A DNA stretch of 64,000 nt from CAILUG01 sp903844415. GTDB taxonomy: Bacteria; Pseudomonadota; Gammaproteobacteria; Pseudomonadales; Pseudohongiellaceae. A model generated the notes under the pieces. The model ran no database searches. It had not been told where the DNA came from and saw only the letters and a program-made list of their open reading frames with translations. Positions within the stretch are counted from its first letter, which is position 1; every line of letters starts with the position of its first letter. Of the stretch, positions 16,134-25,377 are shown piece by piece. Both the position numbers and the translations under genes were made by a program. The stretch lies in assembly GCA_947477655.1 (NCBI GenBank), contig CANJTS010000001.1:310001-374000 (forward strand), given 5' to 3'.

Positions 16134-17195
16134 TTAATGAAACTGCGCTGACAATTCGTGAACTGCGTCGATAAAAGCACTGACGTGATCAATATCTACA
16201 TGTTGATGTATGCCATGACCTAAATTAAATACATGACCATTACCACTGCCGAACTGTTGCAAAATCATCGACACTTCCTCCCTGATGCGTGCCGGGGCAG
16301 CATAAAGTACCGAGGGATCCATATTCCCTTGTAATGACACTTGAGAGCCTATACGGGTTCGCGCTTCACTGATGTTGATGGTCCAGTCGAGACCTACACA
16401 ATCACTACCGATGCTGGCTATTTTTTCTAACCACAATCCACCGTTTTTGGTAAACACAATCACAGGGACTCTGCGACCATCATGCTCCCTAAGCAAGCCC
16501 TGCAATATCTTATGCATATAGTGCAGAGAAAATTTTTGATAAGCATGAGGACTCAACACCCCGCCCCATGTATCAAAAATTTGTACAACCTGCACCCCTG
16601 CACGAATTTGCGCATTGAGATAATCGATAACTGACAGCGTAATTTTTTCCAGCAACTCATGCATCAATTCTGGCGTGGCCATCAACATACGTTTGATGAT
16701 TGAAAAATCTTTACTGGCCCCACCCTCCACCATGTAGGTAGCAATGGTCCATGGACTGCCCGAGAATCCAATTAAGGGAACTTGACCGTTCAGTTCGTGA
16801 CGTATCAATTTCACTGCATCCATTACATAAGACAAATCTGCATCAGCCTTTATCAGTGGTAGTGCCGCAACATCCTTGGCAGTGCGCACTGGTTTGCGAA
16901 ACCGTGGACCTTCACCTTGCTCAAAATACAAACCAAGCCCCATAGCATCGGGTACGGTCAAGATGTCAGAAAACAGGATCGCCGCATCCAGATCAAAACG
17001 ACGCAAGGGCTGTAGAGTGACTTCACACGCAAGGGTTGGATTCTGACAAAGCGTCATGAAATCGCCTGCTTTGCTGCGAATTTCACGATATTCAGGCAAA
17101 TAACGACCAGCTTGCCGCATCATCCACACGGGGGTGATATCAACTGGCTGGCGCAATAAGGCGCGTATTATGCGATCGTTTTTTAATTCAGACAT
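16134..17195 (-). CDS. hemE: Uroporphyrinogen decarboxylase HemE
   Basis: Cytosolic haem-pathway enzyme that removes four carboxyl groups from uroporphyrinogen III to give coproporphyrinogen III. 353 aa, the family's normal length. The family N-terminal signature PVWMMRQAGRYLPEYR is at residues 21-36, followed by the FSDILTVPDAMG block with the catalytic Asp region, FSGSPWTIATYMVEGG, and the C-terminal GNMDPSVLYA and NLGHGI. It lies 17 bp downstream of gltD on the same strand, the same gltBD-hemE order that I recall in Pseudomonas. Confidence 0.97.
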   Translation of the reverse strand: MSELKNDRIIRALLRQPVDITPVWMMRQAGRYLPEYREIRSKAGDFMTLCQNPTLACEVTLQPLRRFDLDAAILFSDILTVPDAMGLGLYFEQGEGPRFRKPVRTAKDVAALPLIKADADLSYVMDAVKLIRHELNGQVPLIGFSGSPWTIATYMVEGGASKDFSIIKRMLMATPELMHELLEKITLSVIDYLNAQIRAGVQVVQIFDTWGGVLSPHAYQKFSLHYMHKILQGLLREHDGRRVPVIVFTKNGGLWLEKIASIGSDCVGLDWTINISEARTRIGSQVSLQGNMDPSVLYAAPARIREEVSMILQQFGSGNGHVFNLGHGIHQHVDIDHVSAFIDAVHELSAQFH

Positions 17196-17212
17196 AGGTC
17201 AACCTTGCTCGA

Positions 17213-18643
17213 TTACACACCTAGATAATCCAGCATACCTTCGGCGGCCTTGCGACCTTCGTAAATTGCAGTCACGACTAGATCGGCACCACGTACCATA
17301 TCGCCACCAGCAAAAATTTTGGGATTAGATGTTTGGAAAGCATGGTTGGCAGCTTCTGGTGCCAGCACGCAACCACGACTATCCAGATTGATGCCGACAT
17401 CGGCAAACCAAGGCGCTGGGCTCGGTTGAAAGCCAAAAGCAATCAACACAGCATCAGCATCAACAATGTGTTCACTGCCTGCAACAGCTTCAGCAACACG
17501 CCGACCTTTGGCGTCGGGCTTGCCCATCTGTGTTTTAATAAATTTCACACCGGTCACTTTGCCATTGTTGCCAACTATTTCTACCGGCTGTTGATTGAAT
17601 ACAAATGTCACTCCTTCCTGGCGCGCATTTCCCACTTCACGTTTGGAGCCTGGCATGTTTTCTTCATCACGACGATAAACACAGGTGACTGATGCAGCAT
17701 TCTGTCTAATTGCTGTTCGATTGCAATCCATGGCTGTATCACCACCACCAAGTACAATCACACGCTTATTTTCCATACTGACAAAATTAGCCAGCCCTTC
17801 GCGATATTGCATGTGATGGTTGGTATTACCGATAAGGTAAGGTAGTGCTTCATATACGCCGTCGAGCTGTTCGCCTGGAAAACCTCCAGTCATAGCTTTG
17901 TAAGCACCCATACCGAGGAAGACAGCATCGTATTCCGCTAACAACGCAGCAAAAGTTACATCTTTGCCGACTTCGGTATTAAGTCTGAATTCCATACCCA
18001 TGCTAGTGAAAATTTCACGGCGCAGCGACAGTACCTGTTTTTCCAATTTGAACATCGGGATGCCAAACGTCAGTAATCCTCCGATTTCTGGGTAGCGATC
18101 AAAGATGACGGGTTTTACTCCTGCCCGCACCAGCACATCAGCACAACCAAGACCTGCAGGACCAGCGCCAATAATCGCGACTTTTTTGCCGGTCGCAATA
18201 ACCTTGGACATATCCGGTCGCCAGCCCATGGCAAAAGCGGTATCTACAATATATTTTTCGAGGTTACCAATGGTCACCGCACCAAAACCTTCGTTAAGAG
18301 TACAGGCACCTTCACACAGACGATCCTGCGGACAGATACGGCCACAGATTTCTGGCAGGGTATTGGTTTGATGACATAATTCTGCGGCTTGCAGAATATT
18401 GCCTTCGGTCACCAGCTTGAGCCAGTTGGGGATGTAGTTGTGCACAGGGCACTTCCACTCGCAATAAGGATTGCCACATTCGAGACAGCGGTCGGCTTGT
18501 ACTTCTGCATCATGCTCTTTATAGGGCTCGTAGATTTCCACGAACTCAGTCTGCCGAACCAACAGCTCTTTTTTGCCTGGGTCAACCCGGCCGGTTTTTA
18601 CAAACTGGAAGGTATCTTTTGACTTGACGATTATGTCGGACAT
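17213..18643 (-). CDS. gltD: Glutamate synthase small subunit GltD
   Basis: FAD/NADPH subunit of glutamate synthase. It passes electrons from NADPH through FAD and Fe-S clusters to GltB for making glutamate from glutamine and 2-oxoglutarate. 476 aa, typical. Two cysteine groups for [4Fe-4S] clusters are at residues about 53-66 (CLECGNPYCEWKCPVH) and about 100-114 (CGRICPQDRLCEGAC). The FAD fold GAGPAGLGCADVLVRAG is near 155 and the NADPH fold VLGGGDTAMDCNR near 295. It is downstream of gltB and upstream of hemE. Confidence 0.96.
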   Translation of the reverse strand: MSDIIVKSKDTFQFVKTGRVDPGKKELLVRQTEFVEIYEPYKEHDAEVQADRCLECGNPYCEWKCPVHNYIPNWLKLVTEGNILQAAELCHQTNTLPEICGRICPQDRLCEGACTLNEGFGAVTIGNLEKYIVDTAFAMGWRPDMSKVIATGKKVAIIGAGPAGLGCADVLVRAGVKPVIFDRYPEIGGLLTFGIPMFKLEKQVLSLRREIFTSMGMEFRLNTEVGKDVTFAALLAEYDAVFLGMGAYKAMTGGFPGEQLDGVYEALPYLIGNTNHHMQYREGLANFVSMENKRVIVLGGGDTAMDCNRTAIRQNAASVTCVYRRDEENMPGSKREVGNARQEGVTFVFNQQPVEIVGNNGKVTGVKFIKTQMGKPDAKGRRVAEAVAGSEHIVDADAVLIAFGFQPSPAPWFADVGINLDSRGCVLAPEAANHAFQTSNPKIFAGGDMVRGADLVVTAIYEGRKAAEGMLDYLGV

Positions 18644-18756
18644 CTATTTCTATCTCATCGGGCTAATCAAGGCCCATCAATTTATACGCACTGCATACCT
18701 AATATTTGCCAACCTTACTGTATTCACACAACGCAAAGGTAGCAGGCTTGGCTCTT

Positions 18757-21700
18757 TTACTGGGGGTTTGCGGTTACATAACTCAGCAACATCTTCAGGC
18801 TGGCTGCTTTGGGTTTTACCAGCCAAAATTTGCGCAGATATTCCATATAATTATCCAGAATTTCCTGCCCCCAGACACTATCGGTTTCTGCCACAAATTC
18901 TTCAATTACGGTGCGTAAATGATTGCGATATTCTTCCATGCCTTCATTACGTATGCGGTGTACTTCCACCAACTCATGGTTGTATTTGTCGACAAAATCT
19001 TTGTTAAGGTCCAGTACGTAAGCAAAACCACCCGTCATACCCGCGCCAAAGTTATATCCGGTCGCGCCTAATACTGTGATCGAACCGCCGGTCATATATT
19101 CGCAACAATGATCACCTGCGCCTTCTACCACCGCATGAGCGCCTGAGTTACGGACACCAAAACGTTCTCCTGCAGTGCCTGAAGCAAACAACTTGCCGCC
19201 TGTCGCACCATACAAACACGTATTACCAATGATGGAAGTTTCCTGACTCTTGAAGCCGCTGCCCGACGGTGGTACCACCACAAGTTTTCCCCCCGCCATG
19301 CCCTTGCCGACATAGTCATTGGCTTCACCTGCCAGATGCATATTCAAACCACCCGCATTCCATACTCCCCAGCTCTGTCCGATGGAACCGGTAAGCCTCA
19401 AATAGATGGGGGCATCTTCCATGCCAAGGTTGCCATAACGGCGAGCAATCTCGCCAGAAAGCCTAGCACCTATGGAGCGATTATAGTTTTTAACCTTATA
19501 GTTAAAGATACCGCCCGTGCGATTTTCGATGGCAGGTAATATATCTCTTACCATCTGTTCAGCCAGCTCACCCTTGTCTTGTGGGGGATTGGACTGCACC
19601 TGACAGTAGCGATCTTTATCTGCTGGAATGTAATCGTTATGCAGCAGGCGGGATAAATCCAAATTGGCCTGTTTCTCAGTTTCACCTGACAATTGCAGCA
19701 GCAAATCCGTGCGCCCGATCAGATCTACCAGCCTGGTGATTCCCAACTTAGCCAACCATTGACGGGTGTCTTGCGCCACAAAGCGGAAATAGTTCATCAC
19801 CATTTCTGCTTGACCAACGAAATATTCATCTCGTAAATGCTTATTCTGTGTTGCCACACCAGTGGCACAATTATTGAGATGACAAATGCGCAGATATTTA
19901 CAACCCAATGCCACCATCGGAATGGTGCCAAATCCGAAACTTTCTGCACCTAAAATTGCGGCTTTAATTACATCGAGGCCGGTTTTCAGGCCACCATCAG
20001 TTTGTAGACGGATGCGACCGCGTAAATCATTGGAACGCAAAGCCTGCTGCACTTCGGAAAGACCAAGCTCCCAGGGTGTTCCGGCGTAACGAATGGAAGT
20101 CAGTGGACTTGCACCAGTACCACCATCGTGGCCCGATATAGTAATAAGATCTGCATACGCTTTGGCCACACCAGCAGCAATGGTTCCTACCCCCGGACCT
20201 GACACCAATTTGACCGACACCATGGCTAAGGGATTGACCTGTTTAAGATCAAAGATCAACTGCGCCAGATCTTCAATTGAGTAGATGTCGTGATGCGGCG
20301 GAGGCGAAATCAAAGTCACTCCCGGTACTGAATAACGCAAGCGGGCTATCAATTCATTTACTTTGCTACCGGGTAACTGCCCACCTTCACCAGGTTTTGC
20401 GCCTTGTGCAATTTTAATCTGTAAGACTTCAGCATTGACCAGATAATGGGGTGTTACTCCAAAACGGCCCGACGCAATTTGTTTGATTTTACTTACTCTA
20501 TCTGTACCAAAACGAGCAGGGTCTTCTCCACCTTCACCCGAATTGGAACGACCACCAAGTCGGTTCATACCTTGTGCCAAGGCCTCATGTGCTTCGGGAG
20601 AAAGCGCACCCAGCGACATACCAGCTGAGTCAAATCTTTTTAGAATCTGCTCAATAGGCTCAACTTGACCGAGCTCAACCGGTACCAGATCCTGGCGTAA
20701 ACCGAGCAAATCACGCAGTGCCGAAACCGGTCGGTTATCCACCAGTTGGGCAAAAATTCGGTATTTTTCATAATCACCCGTTGCAACTGCATCCTGAATT
20801 GTTGCTACCACATCGGGGTTGATCATGTGGTATTCGCCGCCATGCACAAACTTCAGCAAACCACCTTGTACAATTTTCTTGCGTGGTAACCAAGCATCAC
20901 GCGTCAAACTTTCCTGATCGTGTTGCAAATGGGCAAAAGTAGCGCCATTGACACGACTGATTGAATCTGGGAAACACAACGCGGTCACTTCTGTAGCCAG
21001 ACCAACAATTTCAAAAAGCTGTGCGCCACGATAAGAACTGATGGTACTGATGCCCATCTTGGAAATGATTTTCATCAACCCTTTGTTGATGCCCTTGCGA
21101 TAGTTTTTATGCGCCTCCAGCGATCCCATATGCAACATGCTGGAGTCAATCATATGATCAATAACGTCGTAACTAAGATAAGGATAAACTGCGGTTGCCC
21201 CATAAGCGATTAAGCAGGCAATCTGATGAGAATCACGGGCACTGGCAGTTTCAACCACCAGATTAGTATCACAACGCAAACCACACACACTCAAATGCCG
21301 ATGAATAGCAGCTGTGGCTAATAAGGCATTGATAACTAGATTACCTTTAGCTGGCATTCGCTCGGAAACAAACAATAGTAATTTACCTGCACGAGCCTCA
21401 GCTTCTGCTTTGGCTACCACATTAACTATTGCCTGCTGCAAACCGATTGCTGGCGAGAATTCGAGACTGATTTGTGCAGTGTCATAACCAGGGCGATTCA
21501 TGATCTGCAAATTATGAAATTTTTCGGCAGACAACAGGGGTGAATGCAAAATTATACGATCAGCATGTTGCGGAGTTTCTTCGAAGATATTGAGCTCACG
21601 TCCGATTCTGGTTTCAAGCGACATCACAATACTTTCACGCAGTGAATCAATCGGCGGGTTGGTAACCTGCGCAAATTGTTGCCGGAAATAATCGTACAGA

Positions 21701-23205
21701 GGACGCACCTGCCTCGACAGGACAGCTATGGGGGTATCATCTCCCATTGACCCCGTGCCTTCAGCGGCACTTTCTGCTAGGGGGCGAAATACTTGATCTG
21801 TTTCTTCAAACGAAACCTGAAACATCTTCATGTGTACATCACGCTCATCTTTTGAGAGCGGCTGTAATGCTGGCAATTCTTCGCCTAAAGTGGATTCTAC
21901 AAAACTGGCATTGTCATTAATCCATTTGAAATAGGGCTGGCGGCTCTTGAGGTAGTTAGCGATATCGTCTGAATGCAGTATTTTTCCTTGTTCAGTATCA
22001 ACGACCAGCATTTGTCCCGGCCCTACTCGACCTTTGGCTACGACATCTTCTGGCTTGTAGGCATTAACTCCAATTTCGGAGGCAGCAGTGATACAACCAT
22101 CTTTGGTCACCACCCAGCGCGACGGCCGTAATCCATTTTTGTCGAGCACACACACGGCGTAACGACCGTCTGTGAGCACAACACCCGCTGGGCCGTCCCA
22201 AGCTTCCATATGCAATGAATTGTAAGTATAGAAACTGCGCAGATCGGCATCCATGTCTTCCATGTTCTGCCAACTGGGCGGCATGATCAAACGAATAGCC
22301 TGGTACAAATCCATACCACTGGTGACCAATAATTCCAGCATATTATCCATCGAAGACGAATCCGAGCCGGTGAAATTTACTACCGGTGCAATTTCTTCGA
22401 TATTGGGAATAGCTTTTGATCGAAACTTGTTTATGCGAGCAACTGCCCAATTGCGGTTACCCTGAATAGTATTGATCTCACCATTGTGAGCCAGCATTCG
22501 AAAGGGCTGAGCCATAGGCCATTTCGGCAAAGTGTTAGTGGAAAAGCGCTGGTGAAAAGTACATATAGCCACTTCCAAAACTGGATTTTTCAGATCCAGA
22601 TAGAAGTTCGGCAAATCAGCTGGCAACATCAAGCCTTTATAGGACAAAACATTATGCGAAAGACTGGAGACATAAAAGTCGGCGTCTGACGCCAACAGGT
22701 TTTCGGCTTTGCGTCGTGCAAAATATAGTTTTACTGCTAGATCTTTTTTGTTGATGCCAGGCGCATCTACAAATATCTGCTCAATGACTGGCATGTTTGC
22801 TAGTGCCATGCGGCCACAAACAGAAGGATCAACAGGCACCTTACGCCAGCCAACTATTTTCAATCCCTGGGTGCTCAACTGCGTTTCAAGCACAAGGCGT
22901 GCGTGAGCAGCTTTTGTGTGATTCTGACTCAGAAAGATCATGCCGATCCCATAGTTATCGGCAAGAGTCTGACTGAATAATTCTTTGGCAATGGCCCGCA
23001 GGAAGGTATCTGGTTTTTGCATCAACAAACCACAACCATCACCTGTGACACCGTCGGCAGCAATGCCACCACGATGGGTCATGCAAGTCAGCGAACTGAT
23101 GGCAGACTGCAGCAAGGAATGGCTGGGCTTGCCCTGAATGTGAGCTACAAGGCCAAAACCACAGTTGTCCCTGAACTCATCTGGATGATACAGACCCGTC
23201 CTCAT
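18757..23205 (-). CDS. gltB: Glutamate synthase large subunit GltB
   Basis: 1482-aa subunit that hydrolyses glutamine and reductively aminates 2-oxoglutarate. It starts with a 14-residue propeptide and then Cys15 in NCGFGLVAH, the N-terminal nucleophile of class II glutamine amidotransferases after processing. The amidotransferase domain (about 15-415) has RFSTNTLPKWPMAQPFR. The central domain and the FMN-binding synthase domain (about 790-1180) follow, with SGEGGEDPARFG, GAKPGEGGQLPG and GHDGGTGASPLTS. The Fe-S cysteine cluster is CRICHLNNCATGVATQ-like. A right-handed GXGXG beta-helix domain is at the C-terminus (GGKLFASGTAGERFGVRNSG). It is followed by gltD after 113 bp. Confidence 0.97.
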   Translation of the reverse strand: MRTGLYHPDEFRDNCGFGLVAHIQGKPSHSLLQSAISSLTCMTHRGGIAADGVTGDGCGLLMQKPDTFLRAIAKELFSQTLADNYGIGMIFLSQNHTKAAHARLVLETQLSTQGLKIVGWRKVPVDPSVCGRMALANMPVIEQIFVDAPGINKKDLAVKLYFARRKAENLLASDADFYVSSLSHNVLSYKGLMLPADLPNFYLDLKNPVLEVAICTFHQRFSTNTLPKWPMAQPFRMLAHNGEINTIQGNRNWAVARINKFRSKAIPNIEEIAPVVNFTGSDSSSMDNMLELLVTSGMDLYQAIRLIMPPSWQNMEDMDADLRSFYTYNSLHMEAWDGPAGVVLTDGRYAVCVLDKNGLRPSRWVVTKDGCITAASEIGVNAYKPEDVVAKGRVGPGQMLVVDTEQGKILHSDDIANYLKSRQPYFKWINDNASFVESTLGEELPALQPLSKDERDVHMKMFQVSFEETDQVFRPLAESAAEGTGSMGDDTPIAVLSRQVRPLYDYFRQQFAQVTNPPIDSLRESIVMSLETRIGRELNIFEETPQHADRIILHSPLLSAEKFHNLQIMNRPGYDTAQISLEFSPAIGLQQAIVNVVAKAEAEARAGKLLLFVSERMPAKGNLVINALLATAAIHRHLSVCGLRCDTNLVVETASARDSHQIACLIAYGATAVYPYLSYDVIDHMIDSSMLHMGSLEAHKNYRKGINKGLMKIISKMGISTISSYRGAQLFEIVGLATEVTALCFPDSISRVNGATFAHLQHDQESLTRDAWLPRKKIVQGGLLKFVHGGEYHMINPDVVATIQDAVATGDYEKYRIFAQLVDNRPVSALRDLLGLRQDLVPVELGQVEPIEQILKRFDSAGMSLGALSPEAHEALAQGMNRLGGRSNSGEGGEDPARFGTDRVSKIKQIASGRFGVTPHYLVNAEVLQIKIAQGAKPGEGGQLPGSKVNELIARLRYSVPGVTLISPPPHHDIYSIEDLAQLIFDLKQVNPLAMVSVKLVSGPGVGTIAAGVAKAYADLITISGHDGGTGASPLTSIRYAGTPWELGLSEVQQALRSNDLRGRIRLQTDGGLKTGLDVIKAAILGAESFGFGTIPMVALGCKYLRICHLNNCATGVATQNKHLRDEYFVGQAEMVMNYFRFVAQDTRQWLAKLGITRLVDLIGRTDLLLQLSGETEKQANLDLSRLLHNDYIPADKDRYCQVQSNPPQDKGELAEQMVRDILPAIENRTGGIFNYKVKNYNRSIGARLSGEIARRYGNLGMEDAPIYLRLTGSIGQSWGVWNAGGLNMHLAGEANDYVGKGMAGGKLVVVPPSGSGFKSQETSIIGNTCLYGATGGKLFASGTAGERFGVRNSGAHAVVEGAGDHCCEYMTGGSITVLGATGYNFGAGMTGGFAYVLDLNKDFVDKYNHELVEVHRIRNEGMEEYRNHLRTVIEEFVAETDSVWGQEILDNYMEYLRKFWLVKPKAASLKMLLSYVTANPQ

Positions 23206-23644
23206 ATACCTTCTCTAATGTGTGAAATTTGTGGGCAAACAATCTTACGCGCTGGGGGATGTAAAGGAGGAATTTTACAACCTGATCTTTATATCAAAAC
23301 GGCTAATCATTCTACACAACACAAAAAAATGAGGCAATGAAAATGCCCTAGACTGCTGTCATTACGGCTTGAAATTTACACGGAAAAAAAATTAGGAATT
23401 GCCGATTTTCCAACCAAAAACCATATCCACATTTGTGGTTATTGCCTTTTGTAAAATCCAGTTAATTATTAGAAGGTTACCCGAAAACCGATAGGGTAGC
23501 GGCACATCTTAGAATTGCCACTACACAATAGATAAACTATGGGAAAAATTTGTTTTTTGGAGAGCTAGCGAATGGTTTTGTCTACGATTGTCACAGCAAA
23601 TCCATTTTTTGGGTGGGGGGACAATTGCTCAATTACTTCCACAT
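23206..23644. other. Intergenic region between gltB and aroB
   Basis: 439 bp upstream of gltB and downstream of aroB, both leftward. No protein-coding frame is convincing on either strand. It should hold the gltB promoter and leader. A plus-strand AAAGGAGG at 23270-23277 has no start codon at a usable distance. A weak stem (GTTACCC/GGGTAGC, 23476-23500) lies in the middle. In Pseudomonas a DamX-like SPOR gene lies between aroB and gltB, and it is absent here. Confidence 0.5.
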
Positions 23645-24751
23645 TTATAACGGGTTGGGTGTAGTTGCTGTTTCTGCACTTAATGTTGCGCTCAAACTAT
23701 CAGCTGGAATATTTCCCCTTACAATGGCACTGCCTATTGCATTGAGAAGAATTAATTTCAGCTTGCCCTGCTCGGCCTTTTTATCTTTACACATCAAGCT
23801 TAGAAATTGAGCTTTGGAAATCGGAGGCGGTGTAGTGGGCAATCCTACCGCTGCAATCAAATCCTTGATTGCGGTTGCATCTGCTTTTGTTAATAGCCCC
23901 ATACGCCAGGATAAATCAGCAGCCATTACCATACCGGTTGCCACAGCTTCTCCATGTAACCACTTACCATAACCCATAGCCGTCTCTATCGCATGCCCAA
24001 AGGTATGTCCAAAATTGAGAATGGCCCTTATGCCATCTTCACGTTCATCTGCTGCGACAATTTTTGCTTTTTCAGCACAACTAACCAAAATGGCATGCTT
24101 CAAGGATTCGCCATCACGCTGCACTAATAGTTTGAGATTTTCACTGAGCCAGGAATAAAACACAAAATTGTTAATCAGTCCGTATTTGATAACTTCTGCC
24201 AACCCAGATTTAAGTTCTCTGTCATCAAGTGTATTGAGAGTCGAGATATCTGAAATAACACATTGGGGCTGATAAAACGCTCCCACCATATTTTTTCCCA
24301 AAGGGCGGTTAACACCAGTTTTGCCACCAACTGCCGAGTCTACTTGTGACAAAAGCGTAGTAGGTATCTGGATGAAATTCACACCCCTTTGATAGGTTGC
24401 AGCAGCAAAACCAGTCATATCACCAATTACACCACCACCCAACGCAATCAAAGTGCTGGACCGCGAAAAACTGTGCTCTAACAAACTGTCATAAATCTGA
24501 CTTACGGTTTCCAATGATTTGTATTGTTCACCATCAGGCAATATCACTGTGATCACTTTGTAATCTGTAAGAATCGCTTTAATTTTTTCTAGATAAAGCG
24601 GAGCAATCGTATCGTTGGTAACAATGCACACCTGCTGACTTTTTAGATGCGGCACCAACAACTCACGTTGACCTAACAAATCAAGCCCAATATGAATTGG
24701 ATAACTTCTTTCACCTAGGTCAACCTTCAATGTTTCAAAGAGTCTAGACAT
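23645..24751 (-). CDS. aroB: 3-dehydroquinate synthase AroB
   Basis: NAD- and metal-dependent second enzyme of the shikimate pathway, converting DAHP to 3-dehydroquinate. 368 aa from ATG 24751 (MSRLFETLKVDLGERSYPI); an upstream TTG at 24763 is rejected. Family motifs: LPDGEQYKSLE, ALGGGVIGDMTGFAAATYQRG (NAD binding), IPTTLLSQVDSAVGGKTGVN, the ELKSGLAEVIKYG metal-site block with E, and LNFGHTFGHAIE plus LHGEAVATGM with the zinc histidines. The start overlaps the aroK stop by 8 nt, so the two are coupled. Confidence 0.96.
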   Translation of the reverse strand: MSRLFETLKVDLGERSYPIHIGLDLLGQRELLVPHLKSQQVCIVTNDTIAPLYLEKIKAILTDYKVITVILPDGEQYKSLETVSQIYDSLLEHSFSRSSTLIALGGGVIGDMTGFAAATYQRGVNFIQIPTTLLSQVDSAVGGKTGVNRPLGKNMVGAFYQPQCVISDISTLNTLDDRELKSGLAEVIKYGLINNFVFYSWLSENLKLLVQRDGESLKHAILVSCAEKAKIVAADEREDGIRAILNFGHTFGHAIETAMGYGKWLHGEAVATGMVMAADLSWRMGLLTKADATAIKDLIAAVGLPTTPPPISKAQFLSLMCKDKKAEQGKLKLILLNAIGSAIVRGNIPADSLSATLSAETATTPNPL

Positions 24752-25289
24752 TAGGTATCTCAACAGCAGACTGATTGATAATCTGCATAATTTCGGTACA
24801 CACAGCTTTAGGGCTACGTCGACTAGTCATCACCACATGGTCGGCGATTTCACGGTAAAGTGGGTCTCTGATTTCCATTAGGCTAGTTAACTTGGCTCGA
24901 GGGTCTGACGTATTTTGTAATAAGGGACGTTTCTGATCCCGACCTGTCCGCTCGACTTGCTGGGCAATAGTTGCCATCAGATAAATCACAGTACCGCCTC
25001 TGCGTAAATTCTTGCGATTTACTTCGGATAGTATGGCGCCCCCACCAGTGGCAATTACAACATCATCAAGCGCAGTTAATTCCCGAATGACATTACACTC
25101 TCTAATTCTAAAACCTGCTTCTCCTTCTACATCAAAAATCCAGGCAATATCTGCACCAGCTCGCTCTTCGATAACCAGATCAGAATCGAGAAATTGCTTT
25201 TTTAAATCCTCCGCTAATAAACGACCAATAGTGGTTTTTCCGGCACCCATCGGCCCCACTAGAAATATATTTTTTAAAGATTTATGCAT
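24744..25289 (-). CDS. aroK: Shikimate kinase AroK
   Basis: ATP-dependent kinase making shikimate 3-phosphate. About 181 aa from ATG 25289 (MHKSLKNIFLVGPMGAGKTT), which matches the standard AroK N-terminus; a TTG at 25328 would add 13 odd residues. Walker A is GPMGAGKTTIG. DSDLVIEERAGADI binds shikimate and metal. VIATGGGAIL carries the GGG substrate loop, and RPLL with its lid arginine is in the DQKRPLLQ segment. It lies between pilQ and aroB, the aroKB pair found after pilMNOPQ in many gammaproteobacteria. Confidence 0.95.
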   Translation of the reverse strand: MHKSLKNIFLVGPMGAGKTTIGRLLAEDLKKQFLDSDLVIEERAGADIAWIFDVEGEAGFRIRECNVIRELTALDDVVIATGGGAILSEVNRKNLRRGGTVIYLMATIAQQVERTGRDQKRPLLQNTSDPRAKLTSLMEIRDPLYREIADHVVMTSRRSPKAVCTEIMQIINQSAVEIPNV

Positions 25290-25377
25290 TGCTAAAAACG
25301 CCAGGGGTTTGCTTACAATTAGAGTCAAAATTAATAAAAATCAGGATCAAAAAATCGAGAATTTCATAGCAAAACGC

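Noticed and set aside
23270..23277. Perfect Shine-Dalgarno-like AAAGGAGG on the plus strand upstream of gltB
   Set aside because: No start codon at 5-12 bases and no open frame follows.
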